The position numbers were made by a program, and so were the translations under genes. From Ureibacillus aquaedulcis (GTDB lineage Bacteria > Bacillota > Bacilli > Bacillales_A > Planococcaceae), in NCBI RefSeq assembly GCF_030418165.1, contig NZ_JAUHTQ010000017.1, positions 1 through 64,000 of the forward strand: a DNA stretch of 64,000 nucleotides. The letters are read 5' to 3'. The notes beneath the pieces are model-generated. The model was not told where the DNA came from and searched no databases. It worked only from the letters and a program-made list of their open reading frames with translations. Shown here piece by piece: positions 16,242 to 24,763 of this stretch (its first letter is position 1; the number at the start of each line of letters is the position of its first letter).

Positions 16242-17312
16242 TTGAATATAAAATCATTAGGATTTACTAACTTTTTCGAGGATCAATTAAGTGCGCTATT
16301 GAAGGAGAAAAAATACGAAAAGTGTGTTCCTGCTCGAGTGACTCTTGAGCATAAACATTCCTATCGAGTAATTTCTGAAAATGGCGAATGGCTGGCTTCT
16401 GTATCAGGTCTCTATGCATATGAAGCACTTGAACGAGTGGAATACCCGGCGGTGGGTGACTGGGTGCTTGTCGAGAAAATGGAAGGTGAAAACCGGGCAA
16501 TCATTCATAAACTTTTGAATAGAAAATCGCAGTTTTCACGTAAAATAGCAGGTCGGGAAATCGAAGAACAGCTTGTAGCCACAAATGTAGACTTAGTCCT
16601 TCTCGTAATGAGCTTAAATGCGGACTTTAATATTCGTCGATTGGAGCGTTATTTAGTAGCTGCTTGGGATTCCGGAGCCACTCCTATCATCGTCTTAACA
16701 AAGGCGGATTTATGTGAAGATGTCGACAGGTATTTGAAAGAGGCACAGGCGGTGGCATTGGGTATAGACATATTTGTAACGAGCTCTTATACAGGAGAGG
16801 GAGTTGAGCAGATTCGTGCTTTATTTAAGGAAGGTATCACCGGAGCTTTACTCGGTTCGTCAGGTGCAGGCAAGTCGACATTAACCAATGCATTATATGG
16901 AGACGATTTGATGGAAGTGTCGGGAATTAGAGAAGATGATGCAAAAGGGAGACATACAACTACTCATCGCGAGCTTGTAAGATTACCTGGTGGTGGTTGT
17001 CTGATCGACACTCCTGGAATGAGGGAGCTGCAGCTATGGGATCAAGGGGATAGCCTATCTTCAAGTTTTCAGGATATCGAGGACTTAGCCTCTACTTGTC
17101 GTTACCGGGATTGTACACACAAGAGTGAACCCGGATGTGCCGTGAACTCGGCAATTGATAATGGCGACCTTGAATACTCAAGATTGCAAAGTTACTTCAA
17201 GCTACAAAAAGAACTGGCATTTATAGAAAGAAAAACAAACACTCAGGCAAAACTTGCCGAACAACGCAAATGGAAGCAAATTTCAAAGGGGCAAAAGAAA
17301 AAGTATAAATAA
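16242..17312 (+). CDS. rsgA: Ribosome small-subunit-dependent GTPase A (RsgA/YjeQ family)
   Basis: A 356-residue protein with the RsgA layout: N-terminal OB fold (about 30-100), circularly permuted GTPase with motifs in the order G4 TKAD (153-156), G1 GSSGAGKST (205-213) and G3 DTPG (256-259), and a C-terminal zinc domain with Cys286, Cys291, His293 and Cys299. RsgA members bind the 30S subunit and check late maturation. The start is TTG at 16242, eight bases after GGAGG; a longer frame from 16197 would begin inside the terminator T-run. The housekeeping rsgA normally sits beside the prpC-prkC genes, which are absent here, so this is likely a paralogue. The leader ORF and attenuator suggest induction by disturbed translation (inference). 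Confidence 0.88.
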   Translation: MNIKSLGFTNFFEDQLSALLKEKKYEKCVPARVTLEHKHSYRVISENGEWLASVSGLYAYEALERVEYPAVGDWVLVEKMEGENRAIIHKLLNRKSQFSRKIAGREIEEQLVATNVDLVLLVMSLNADFNIRRLERYLVAAWDSGATPIIVLTKADLCEDVDRYLKEAQAVALGIDIFVTSSYTGEGVEQIRALFKEGITGALLGSSGAGKSTLTNALYGDDLMEVSGIREDDAKGRHTTTHRELVRLPGGGCLIDTPGMRELQLWDQGDSLSSSFQDIEDLASTCRYRDCTHKSEPGCAVNSAIDNGDLEYSRLQSYFKLQKELAFIERKTNTQAKLAEQRKWKQISKGQKKKYK

Positions 17313-17370
17313 TCCAATATCAACAGGAACCAATCTACTACCGAAGTAGTCAATATAGTATAATATGCTA

Positions 17371-17402
17371 AAGCCAACGAAAAACACGTTGGCTTATTTT
17401 TT
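17371..17402 (+). terminator. Terminator of rsgA-like gene
   Basis: Perfect stem AAGCCAACG/CGTTGGCTT with a seven-base loop and an ATTTTTT tail. Confidence 0.9.
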
Positions 17403-17514
17403 CGTGAATGATTAAAAGAAAATTTGAATAGGGTGTAATAATAGAGTAGCATTAGGATAGAGAAACTAGTGCTAGAGTTGCCACACTATAGATTTATACA
17501 TAAGGAGAGAATGA

Positions 17515-18123
17515 ATGGAAACCTGGATTACAACAATTATGGAGGACTTTGGATACTTAGGGGTATTCTTATTAATCATGCTGGAAAATTTATTCCCTCC
17601 AATCCCTTCAGAAGTGATTTTAACCTTTGGCGGGTTTATGACGATTTCCACAGATTTAACGGTGACAGGCGTTATCATTGCATCTACAATCGGGTCGGTA
17701 GCTGGTGCAATAATTCTTTATGGAATTGGTGCGATTGTAGGAATCAAAAGAATTGAAAGATTTGTTGATAAATGGGGTAAAATTCTGCGGTTGACAAGTA
17801 CTGATATCCATAAGGCCAATGGATGGTTCGAGAAATACGATGTTTGGACTGTATTCTTCTGTCGCTTTATTCCATTGATACGCAGTTTAATTTCATTGCC
17901 AGCTGGTCTTGCAAAAATGAATTTCTGGATCTTTTTAATACTTACGACATTGGGTACCTTAATCTGGAATATGGTACTCGTGAATTTAGGAGCAGCATTA
18001 GGAAATTCGTGGGAAACTGTTGTTCATTATATGGACATCTACTCAAACTTCGCCTATGCAGCCCTAGTCATCATCTTTATATTGGTTGTCATTCGCTTCT
18101 ACAGAAAAAAGATGAAAAACTAA
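17515..18123 (+). CDS. DedA-family membrane protein
   Basis: A 202-residue DedA/SNARE-associated (VTT-domain) protein. The N-terminal re-entrant region GYLGVFLLIMLENLFPPIPSE and the C-terminal FCRFIPLIRSLISLPAG motif, with its functionally important arginines, are both present. There are four or so membrane-embedded segments and a Lys-rich tail. Some DedA proteins have been shown to return undecaprenyl phosphate to the cytoplasmic face, and others affect membrane potential and envelope-stress sensitivity. The start is ATG at 17515 after AAGGAGAG. It is transcribed alone, convergent with the next gene through a shared terminator. Confidence 0.88.
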   Translation: METWITTIMEDFGYLGVFLLIMLENLFPPIPSEVILTFGGFMTISTDLTVTGVIIASTIGSVAGAIILYGIGAIVGIKRIERFVDKWGKILRLTSTDIHKANGWFEKYDVWTVFFCRFIPLIRSLISLPAGLAKMNFWIFLILTTLGTLIWNMVLVNLGAALGNSWETVVHYMDIYSNFAYAALVIIFILVVIRFYRKKMKN

Positions 18124-18165
18124 AAAAAGAGGAATCCCTAAGCAAATCGGGATTCCTCTTTTTAT
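18123..18165. terminator. Bidirectional terminator
   Basis: Thirteen-base stem AAAGAGGAATCCC/GGGATTCCTCTTT with A- and T-runs on opposite sides, between the convergent DedA and MFS genes. Confidence 0.9.
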
Positions 18166-19376
18166 TATGATGCTGCCTTTTCAACCTTATCTTTTGGTAG
18201 GAAGAATGCAACGATGAGGAGGATCGGTAAAATAGAAACGATTTTTATTGTTGTTTCGATGCCAATTGCATCAAGTAAAAAACCTATGACAACAGCTCCG
18301 ATCGCTCCCATTCCAAATGCAAATCCAGTTGTGAGGCCTGCCATCGTACCAATCTTGCTTGGAACCAGTTCCTGCGCATAAACAACCGTAACAGAGAAAC
18401 TAATCATGATTAATGTCCCAATAATGATCAGGAAGATAAGCACCAACCAAATCGGCATATACGGAAGTAGCAGGCAGAAGGGAAGTGGACCCACTACAGA
18501 GAGAAGAATAACGTTCTTTCTTCCAATTCTGTCGGACAAGGAGCCCCCGAAAAACGTTCCTATGACTCCTACAGCCATAAAGATGAAAATGAAGACTTGT
18601 CCTGTTCTTAAAGTTAAATCATAATGATCCATTAAGTAGAACACATAAAAGTTTGTAATATTGGTTGTGTAAAAGGAGCGGGCAAAAATGACAATAAGTA
18701 ATAGGCCCAATGCAATTTTAACTTGTTTCTTTGTAAGTGGCGGCAGAGAAGAAATAAGCACTTTTTTCTTTTTCTTCTCTAGTTTTTCTGCCTGCAATTG
18801 CTGCATATACCATCTAGATATTTTAAGTAAGATGGCGATGCCAATTGCGGTTAATAATAAGACAATCGCTGCTCCATGCTGTCCGTATATATCTAATATG
18901 AATGCACTGATCAATGGTGCCAAGGCTTGACCTGAATTCCCCCCGACTTGATAGATCGATTGAGCAAGTCCTCTTTTATTGCCTGCTGACATGAATGATA
19001 CCCTTGACCCTTCTGGGTGAAAGATGGCTGATCCAAAACCTAAAAATAAAACGGAGACAAGGATCAACCAATAAGATTCTGCTAAAACAAGCATCAGTAA
19101 ACCTGCAAAGGAACTCACCATGCCAATAGGTAATGCGTATGGCATAGGTTTCTTATCACTAACGAATCCGACAACCGGTTGAAGTGTAGAAGAAAACATA
19201 TTTAAGACAAATGAAATAATACCAAGTTCGGTAAAAGATAAACCTAAATCACGCTCCAGCAGCGGAAACATGGCAGGTACGACCGATTGCATCGTATCGT
19301 TGATTAGATGGGCTACCCCAATTGCAATCATAACCGGATAAATGGGATTGTTGGGCGTAGCATTATGGTCCTTCAT
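18165..19376 (-). CDS. MFS transporter, fosmidomycin-resistance (Fsr)-like
   Basis: A 403-residue, 12-span major facilitator. The opening GVAHLINDTMQSVVPAMFP, together with GSAIFHPEGSRVSFMSAG in the N-terminal half and YAQELVPSKIGTMAGLTTGF in the C-terminal half, is characteristic of the Fsr group, whose E. coli member exports fosmidomycin. A Lys-rich cytoplasmic loop (about residues 195-210) joins the two six-span halves. Physiological substrate unknown. Single gene, with GGTG upstream of the ATG as a weak ribosome binding site. Confidence 0.82.
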   Translation of the reverse strand: MKDHNATPNNPIYPVMIAIGVAHLINDTMQSVVPAMFPLLERDLGLSFTELGIISFVLNMFSSTLQPVVGFVSDKKPMPYALPIGMVSSFAGLLMLVLAESYWLILVSVLFLGFGSAIFHPEGSRVSFMSAGNKRGLAQSIYQVGGNSGQALAPLISAFILDIYGQHGAAIVLLLTAIGIAILLKISRWYMQQLQAEKLEKKKKKVLISSLPPLTKKQVKIALGLLLIVIFARSFYTTNITNFYVFYLMDHYDLTLRTGQVFIFIFMAVGVIGTFFGGSLSDRIGRKNVILLSVVGPLPFCLLLPYMPIWLVLIFLIIIGTLIMISFSVTVVYAQELVPSKIGTMAGLTTGFAFGMGAIGAVVIGFLLDAIGIETTIKIVSILPILLIVAFFLPKDKVEKAAS

Positions 19377-19516
19377 AATTGAAATTCACACCTTTATATA
19401 AAATTGTATATACCATTATACCCCTTTCTTAGTTGATTTACGGAATATAGTTTACAAACTTATCCTCTAGGTATAGATATGCTGGCTTGCCAGGAGAAGG
19501 AAAGCAAATAATATAA

Positions 19517-19557
19517 TAAAAAGAGATTTCGGTAGGGGTACCGAAATCTCTTTTTTA
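19517..19557. terminator. Strong terminator
   Basis: Seventeen-base stem AAAAAGAGATTTCGGTA/TACCGAAATCTCTTTTTT just downstream of the ndh-like gene on the minus strand. It is followed by a T-run in both directions. Confidence 0.9.
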
Positions 19558-19561
19558 AGTA

Positions 19562-20746
19562 TTAATAAGCTAAGCCGTATAAGGCTTTGATATGTGATAA
19601 ATAGCGTACGTGACTTGCTTCCTTCATTAATGATGCTGGAAGACCTTTTAGTGGGATATTGTTGCTTCCCACAGTAGCTACACCGTCTTTACGTCCAAGA
19701 CTTGCTAGTGTACCAGAGTTGACAGGGTTAAATACTTCAAGTTTTTTTCCATCTAATGTTGCATATAAGTTATACCCTGCAGTTTCACCCATTTGCCAAG
19801 CTACTTGAGCAGTAGGTGCAAATAATGGGCGACCACCATCAGCCGGAAGAGCAACAGAAGCATCCCCAATAACAAATACTTCAGGGTGAGATTTAGAACG
19901 TAAGTATTCGTCAATAATAGCTTTACCGCGATCACATTCAAGTCCTGATTCTTGTACCAATGGAAGTGCTGCAACTCCACCAGTCCAGATGAATGTGTTT
20001 GCTTCGATTGTAGAGCCGTCTTTCAAAGAAATTTTATTTCCTTCTACACCTGTAACGGGAAGACCAGTTAAGAACTCAACGCCACGTTTTGTTAAGCTTT
20101 CTGTAGCACGTGCGATTAGATCATCAGGGAGAACCGGTAGGATTTTAGGACCGGCTTCAACAAGTTTGATGCTTAATTCCTTGAAATCTATGCCGTATTT
20201 TCTAGCGATTTTAGGGAAGTTGTCCACGATTTCGCCAACTAGTTCCACACCAGTTAAACCGCCTCCACCAATTACGATTGTTGCATCTGCAGGATTTTTT
20301 GTTTTTGCATAAGCTGCAATTTTGCTCTCGATATGGTGATTGATACGGTTTGCATCATCAACAGATTTTAGGACCATACTGTTTTCTTCAAGACCAGGGA
20401 TGCCGAAGAAGCCGGTTTGACTGCCAAGAGCAACTACTAGATTGTCATATTCCATTACAGAGCCATCAATCATATGAACTTCTTTATGTTCTACCGAGAA
20501 TGACTTCACTTCATTTACTACTACATTTACATCTTTATCTTTAAATAGTTTTGTTAAAGGGAAAGAAATTGCACGTTCTGTAGTAGTACCGCCTGCAAGA
20601 CGGTGTAATTCAGTAATCAGTTGGTGAGTCGGGTATTTATTCACCACTGTTACTCTCGCTTCTTCTTTACTTACAAAGTTACGCAATGTTAGAGCAGTGA
20701 GTAGACCACCATAACCTGCACCTAAGATGACGATTTCTTTTGCCAT
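19562..20746 (-). CDS. ndh: Type II NADH dehydrogenase (NDH-2)
   Basis: A 394-residue single-subunit NADH:quinone oxidoreductase. The FAD site is GAGYGGLLTALTL near the N terminus and the NADH site is GGGGLTGVELVGEI near residue 165. EANTFIWTGGVAA and VIGDASVALPA further on complete the second flavin-binding region. It passes electrons from NADH to the menaquinone pool without pumping protons and associates with the membrane through its C-terminal helix. The ATG at 20746 is preferred over an upstream in-frame start because GGAGGATTTATC precedes it. It lies 38 bases after a DUF1641 gene, the same pairing as yjlC-ndh of Bacillus subtilis. Confidence 0.9.
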   Translation of the reverse strand: MAKEIVILGAGYGGLLTALTLRNFVSKEEARVTVVNKYPTHQLITELHRLAGGTTTERAISFPLTKLFKDKDVNVVVNEVKSFSVEHKEVHMIDGSVMEYDNLVVALGSQTGFFGIPGLEENSMVLKSVDDANRINHHIESKIAAYAKTKNPADATIVIGGGGLTGVELVGEIVDNFPKIARKYGIDFKELSIKLVEAGPKILPVLPDDLIARATESLTKRGVEFLTGLPVTGVEGNKISLKDGSTIEANTFIWTGGVAALPLVQESGLECDRGKAIIDEYLRSKSHPEVFVIGDASVALPADGGRPLFAPTAQVAWQMGETAGYNLYATLDGKKLEVFNPVNSGTLASLGRKDGVATVGSNNIPLKGLPASLMKEASHVRYLSHIKALYGLAY

Positions 20747-20784
20747 GATAAATCCTCCGTCCATACTAGTTAAATATAAGGAAA

Positions 20785-21207
20785 CTATTCTTGAATTTTA
20801 CGTTCTGCTTGGATTTCTAAAAATGCATTTGCGAAGCGGAAGAGCTTTTGTGCTTCAGGATCTTTTAATAGTTTTAATAGGCCGAATAAACCAATTGTTT
20901 CGTTTGTAGCATCGGCACGATCTTTTGCTTCAATCGCAGTGGCAGCCAAACTTTTAACCGAACCAATAACAGGCTCCGACATCTCTTTAATAGCACTTAC
21001 AGTATCGCTTTTTAATACTTCATCTGTTGCTACTAATTGAGCTAAATCGTAAGTCTTTGTTAAGAGTGTTACGACTTCAGTCAGCTTTGGTAGTTGTTCT
21101 ACTAAAGTAGTTAATGATTCTTGAACTTCAGGCTTTAATAATTGGTCAAGTAAATCTGTTCTTCCTGTAAGTAAGCTTTGCTGAGCTTGAGTCAATTCTT
21201 CTGACAT
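20785..21207 (-). CDS. DUF1641 protein (YjlC-like)
   Basis: A 140-residue soluble, mostly helical protein with the DUF1641 pattern: a Leu-rich N-terminal helix pair (PEVQESLTTLVEQLPKLTEV) and the C-terminal GLFGLLKLLKDPEAQKLFRF segment. The function of DUF1641 proteins is unknown. Genes for them sit beside NDH-2 or formate dehydrogenase genes, so a role in the redox enzyme's assembly or membrane contact is plausible. The ATG at 21207 is eight bases from AGGAG; the TTG at 21213 is too close to that site. It is the first gene of the operon with ndh. Confidence 0.85.
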   Translation of the reverse strand: MSEELTQAQQSLLTGRTDLLDQLLKPEVQESLTTLVEQLPKLTEVVTLLTKTYDLAQLVATDEVLKSDTVSAIKEMSEPVIGSVKSLAATAIEAKDRADATNETIGLFGLLKLLKDPEAQKLFRFANAFLEIQAERKIQE

Positions 21208-21258
21208 ATCCAATTCTCCTTTACATTTTGCCTCTAGTGCATTTTGCTTTGAAAAAGA

Positions 21259-21276
21259 TTGAAGAAAATTTCACAT
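21259..21276. promoter_or_regulatory. Candidate Rex operator before DUF1641-ndh
   Basis: TTGAAGAAAATTTCACAT has a good right half of the Rex dyad (TTGTGAA-N4-TTCACAA) but a poor left half. In B. subtilis the equivalent yjlC-ndh operon is a Rex target, which is why the match is recorded. The rest of the 389-base gap (21208-21596) is AT-rich, with a weak TAATTCTT/AAGAATTA hairpin near 21513-21540 and no coding signal. Confidence 0.3.
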
Positions 21277-21596
21277 ACAGTCATACAACACACACTGAAA
21301 TTTAAACAAATTTTTCTCCATAGTGAAAACCTATACATTTCCAATAATAAACTAAATATTCTCGTAATCCTATAGTTCTTTGTTAAAAATCTAAATGTTA
21401 GTTTTATATTAGAAAATTTATAATATAAAAACAACTTATAATTAATAACGAAAGATCTTGCTGAGAGAATTGGTCAAATGATTGTGCTGGTGATTTTTAC
21501 ACTATGAATTATACGACTTAATTCTTGCATTTTCTAATAAGAATTATATTTTTACCAAAGCAAAAACATGAATTAGTTACTTATGCATATCGGACT

Positions 21597-22175
21597 TTAG
21601 TGTTTCTGGTCGTTTGGAAGGATAGTGGTTTCTTTCTTTTTAAACTTTTCGCTATAATTTGTTGCCTCCATTAATGCCCTTTCTTCAGTAGGGATTCGGA
21701 CGGCCAGCATGGCAAAGTTAAGCAGCGTAAAGCATATTGCTGTGAAATAGGCCTGAAACATAAGCGGAAGCAGTAAGATTTCAATACAAACAACAAGATA
21801 GTTTGGATGTCGGAATAATCGGTATGGTCCTTTTTTTACAACATTAGCTCCAGGTAGAATGATAATTTTTGTATTCCAGAAAGGACCCAGGGATGCCAGG
21901 CACCAAACTCTTAAAACTTGCACTAGGAAGAATAAAATAAAGAGCCATATAAATAATGGTGAAATGGTTCTTTCAAAGACAACGACTTCAATAATTAAAC
22001 TGATAAAAAAACCTACATGAAGTGCAATCATAATAGGATAGTGGGAAGCACCCGCTTCATAAGCACCTGCAGCAAGCATCCTTTTTTCATTTCTTCTTGC
22101 AATAATTACCTCGATTATTCGCTGCAAAATGACGATGGATACAAACAAGACAAAGAACATCGTTAATCCCTCCAT
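21597..22175 (-). CDS. bpsB: Isoprenylcysteine carboxyl methyltransferase-family protein (BpsB-like)
   Basis: A 192-residue integral membrane methyltransferase of the ICMT/PEMT type. It has four or five hydrophobic segments and the C-terminal cofactor region GPYRLFRHPNYLVV followed by IPTEERALME, which supply the SAM-binding Arg-His-Pro-Asn and Glu residues. It overlaps the upstream polyketide synthase gene by 13 bases. In B. subtilis the equivalent pair bpsA-bpsB makes alkylpyrones and then methylates them; the conserved order strongly suggests the same here. GGAGG for a shorter form starting at the ATG at 22160 lies within the 5' codons, so the exact start is uncertain. Confidence 0.85.
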   Translation of the reverse strand: MEGLTMFFVLFVSIVILQRIIEVIIARRNEKRMLAAGAYEAGASHYPIMIALHVGFFISLIIEVVVFERTISPLFIWLFILFFLVQVLRVWCLASLGPFWNTKIIILPGANVVKKGPYRLFRHPNYLVVCIEILLLPLMFQAYFTAICFTLLNFAMLAVRIPTEERALMEATNYSEKFKKKETTILPNDQKH

Positions 22176-23245
22176 TGAAGTAATAATGCCTCTCCGCTAA
22201 ACCCAGGACCAAGTGCCAGCAACAGACCGTAAGAATCGGATTTTGCTTCTCTCAACATAAATTGTTCCAGTACGTAATGAACCGTTGGAGAGGACATATT
22301 GCCGTTATTTTGAAGTATCTCTCTTGAGATGGCAGTATGCTGTTCGTTCATATTTAAAGTTTCTTCATATGCCGCTAAAACTTTTTTTCCTCCAGGATGG
22401 GCTACTAGGTGATCAATTTGTTCCTTTGAAAGATTTTGTTCTGCTAAAAACTCGTTAATAAATGGTCCTAACCATTTGCTGATGACTGTAGGGATGTCCC
22501 TGGAAAAAATAACATGCAGTCCATCATTTTTTACATCCCAACCCATCACATCTTCCGAATCCGGCATCCATTTCGAAGCAGTGTTTACTATATAAGGCAA
22601 GGGCTTGTTTGACTTAAATGATACGTTATCGCCACTAACTAAAAGACAGGATACCCCATCTGCAAAAAGGGAAGCGCCTACTAAATTACTCTTAGAATAA
22701 TCATTTGGTTGAAATGTCAGGCTGCAAAGTTCCAAACAGACCACGAGTACTTTTGCATCTGGATGTGCTAAACAATAGTCAAATGCCCGACTAATTCCAG
22801 CTGCACCACCCGCGCATCCGAGTCCCCAAATAGGTATACGCTTCATGCGGTCCGAAAATTCTAGTTTATTCATGATTCGTGCATCTATGCTCGGCGTAGA
22901 AATCCCTGTACTAGATACGAAAATGATCATGTCAATCTCTTTAGGAGAGAGAGGCTGGTTTAAAAAAGTGGTGTTTGAGAGACAGGATTCAATGACTTTA
23001 ACACCATAATCCACCGCTAAATCAATATATAAATTATTGCGCTCCTCAAAACTATGTTCTTTCTTGTGCCATTCCAAAGGAACACAAAAATGACGCTGTT
23101 TTATTTCGCCGTTTTTAAATACTCTTAATAAACGCTCAAGCTGAGGGATATTGTCCGTGAAAAGTTCCTTAGTTAGTTGTTCAATATTATTTTGCTCCAA
23201 TTTATATGGAGGATTGTATGTACTAATGGATGAAATCTTTGGCAT
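22163..23245 (-). CDS. bpsA: Type III polyketide synthase (BpsA-like)
   Basis: A 360-residue chalcone/stilbene synthase-family enzyme. The catalytic Cys is in WGLGCAGGAAGISRAF, the His in VAHPGGKKVL and the Asn in NNGNMSSPTV, giving the full Cys-His-Asn triad. C-terminal GPGFSGEALLLQW matches the family's closing motif. Such enzymes in Bacillus condense long-chain acyl-CoA with malonyl-CoA to triketide alkylpyrones. The ATG at 23245 follows AAAAGGAG; a frame extension to 23296 lacks a ribosome binding site. First gene of a two-gene operon with the methyltransferase. A 52-bp repeat array lies about 200 bases upstream. Confidence 0.9.
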   Translation of the reverse strand: MPKISSISTYNPPYKLEQNNIEQLTKELFTDNIPQLERLLRVFKNGEIKQRHFCVPLEWHKKEHSFEERNNLYIDLAVDYGVKVIESCLSNTTFLNQPLSPKEIDMIIFVSSTGISTPSIDARIMNKLEFSDRMKRIPIWGLGCAGGAAGISRAFDYCLAHPDAKVLVVCLELCSLTFQPNDYSKSNLVGASLFADGVSCLLVSGDNVSFKSNKPLPYIVNTASKWMPDSEDVMGWDVKNDGLHVIFSRDIPTVISKWLGPFINEFLAEQNLSKEQIDHLVAHPGGKKVLAAYEETLNMNEQHTAISREILQNNGNMSSPTVHYVLEQFMLREAKSDSYGLLLALGPGFSGEALLLQWRD

Positions 23246-23440
23246 TATAAAACTCCTTTTAGACTTAGTTTCCCCTTGTGAGTATGAAGTATGCATAAAT
23301 GGAAGTGGTTTCTAAGGGAGAATTTAAAAGAAGTTAAAAAGGAGTTGGTCAAACCCCGGTGGACTATTGTTCGGAAGCTTCGAGGTTCTCATGGGTGATA
23401 GGTTTTTAAAAGCAATCTAAGTAGAATAAAAAATAAAGAG

Positions 23441-23750
23441 GATGAAACGCATTATAGGCTCAATTGGGGTTAGAGACGCGTTTGATAAGGGGGATGAAAC
23501 GCGTTAAAAGGTCAAAATGGTTTTAAGACGCGTTTGAGAAGGGTGATGAAACGCATTATAAGTTAAATTTGGTTGTAAGACGAGTTTGATCAAGGAGATG
23601 AAACGCATCGTAAGTTGAATTTGGGTGCGAGACGCGTTTGATAAAGGGAATGAAACGCATTTTATGCACAATATGGATTTAAGACGCGTTTGATCAAGGA
23701 GATGAAACGCATTACAAGCACATTATATCTTGAAACGCGTTTCACCAAAC
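23441..23750. repeat. 52-bp tandem palindromic repeat array, six units
   Basis: The motif GATGAAACGC (AATGAAACGC in unit 5) begins at 23441, 23493, 23545, 23597, 23649 and 23701, an exact 52-base spacing. Each of the first five units also contains GACGCGTTTGA (one C-to-A change in unit 3), so AAACGC and GCGTTT form a dyad both within a unit and across unit borders. The centres (about 20 bases) vary but stay related. The last unit ends in the perfect palindrome TGAAACGCGTTTCA (23731-23744). No ORF runs through it. The rest of the 577-base gap has no other feature I can support. Confidence 0.85.
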
Positions 23751-23822
23751 AAACTTAGGACCGTCATTCATTAAGGTATCCTCATCTTAAAGCGCCGTTA
23801 TAAAAATTTAACTGCTAAATTT

Positions 23823-24587
23823 CTAGTTCTGCTTATCTACATAAACAAAAATGGCATCTTTTAAAAATTCAGTACCACCCTCAATTCCTTTATCGTAGTA
23901 GGCTGTAAATCGCTCGTCGGCAACATACATTTCAGCAAGACCTCTATGGGCTTCCTTTGAGTAGGATGGCCATGAGTAGGTTAGCCACTCTTTATGTTTT
24001 GCAGCAAGTTGCTGGGCTAATTCCGAACTGGGATCGCCGGTTTTAAAGGCTTTCGGAAGGAGTTCCAAAATTTCATTGCCCAGCTTTTCCATTGCCTCAT
24101 AATCTTCTTTCGACATGCCCCGAAACTTTGCATTGGATTCGTCTACCGTTTTGTCGCCGTATTTTTTCCGGATTTCTTCTCCATATTTTTGTTCATTTTC
24201 AGTGACCAAGTTGTCTTTGAATGCCTCGAATTTTTCATGATTGTTCAATGTAATTTCCCCTTTCTGGTGAGCAATTGTTTTATCAATTGTCTCGATTAAT
24301 TTATCTAGGCGGGCACGTTTTTGTACAAGCTGATTATAATGATGGATCAGTGCATTCGACTGGTCGAAATTGGGCTCATTCATGATTTGAATAATCGTTT
24401 CGAGATCTACCTCCAATTCACGAAAAAATAAAATTTGCTGCAATCGATCCACTTCTTTTTGGCCGTAAATACGGTAACCGGAGCTATTTATTCTGGATGG
24501 CTTCAATAAATCAATTTCATCGTAATAACGAAGTGTTCGGCTGCTTACACCTGCTAATTTTGCTAATTTGCTAATCGTGTACTCCAA
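23823..24587 (-). CDS. MerR-family regulator with TipAS-like domain
   Basis: A 254-residue regulator. Residues 1-70 are the MerR winged helix (TISKLAKLAGVSSRTLRYYDEIDLL, split by the wing YRIYGQKEVDRL). Residues 75-115 form the dimerisation coiled coil. The C-terminal 120 residues are a TipAS domain (GMSKEDYEAMEKLGNEIL ... LAEMYVADERFTAYYD), which in TipAL binds thiopeptides and other compounds. A TTG start at 24587 fits AGGAGG seven bases upstream. The gene has a MerR-type promoter with a dyad in its 19-base spacer, so it likely activates itself. No separate target gene is adjacent. Ligand unknown. Confidence 0.88.
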   Translation of the reverse strand: MEYTISKLAKLAGVSSRTLRYYDEIDLLKPSRINSSGYRIYGQKEVDRLQQILFFRELEVDLETIIQIMNEPNFDQSNALIHHYNQLVQKRARLDKLIETIDKTIAHQKGEITLNNHEKFEAFKDNLVTENEQKYGEEIRKKYGDKTVDESNAKFRGMSKEDYEAMEKLGNEILELLPKAFKTGDPSSELAQQLAAKHKEWLTYSWPSYSKEAHRGLAEMYVADERFTAYYDKGIEGGTEFLKDAIFVYVDKQN

Positions 24588-24609
24588 CGTAATCCCTCCT
24601 AATGGTTTC

Positions 24610-24641
24610 ATCATAAAGGTTGACGTAACGTGAATGTCAAC
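24610..24641 (-). promoter_or_regulatory. MerR-type promoter and operator
   Basis: On the minus strand TTGACA (24640-24635) and TATGAT (24615-24610) are separated by 19 bases. The spacer is spanned by GTTGAC-N11-GTCAAC (24619-24641). Long spacers with a central dyad are the hallmark of promoters activated by MerR proteins through DNA distortion. Confidence 0.8.
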
Positions 24642-24763
24642 AGCATAATAAACTTTTTATAGGAAATAATCATAGCGTGATGCTGGCACATGGTTTAATA
24701 TAATCTTGGTAAAGAAACAGATAGATTTTTTAAAATTATTTTGTCGTTTGAAAGGTAGTATAA

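Noticed and set aside
23441-23750. CRISPR array
   Set aside because: Although regularly spaced, the between-repeat segments resemble each other, the repeats are imperfect, the dyad structure spans units, and no cas genes occur in the window.
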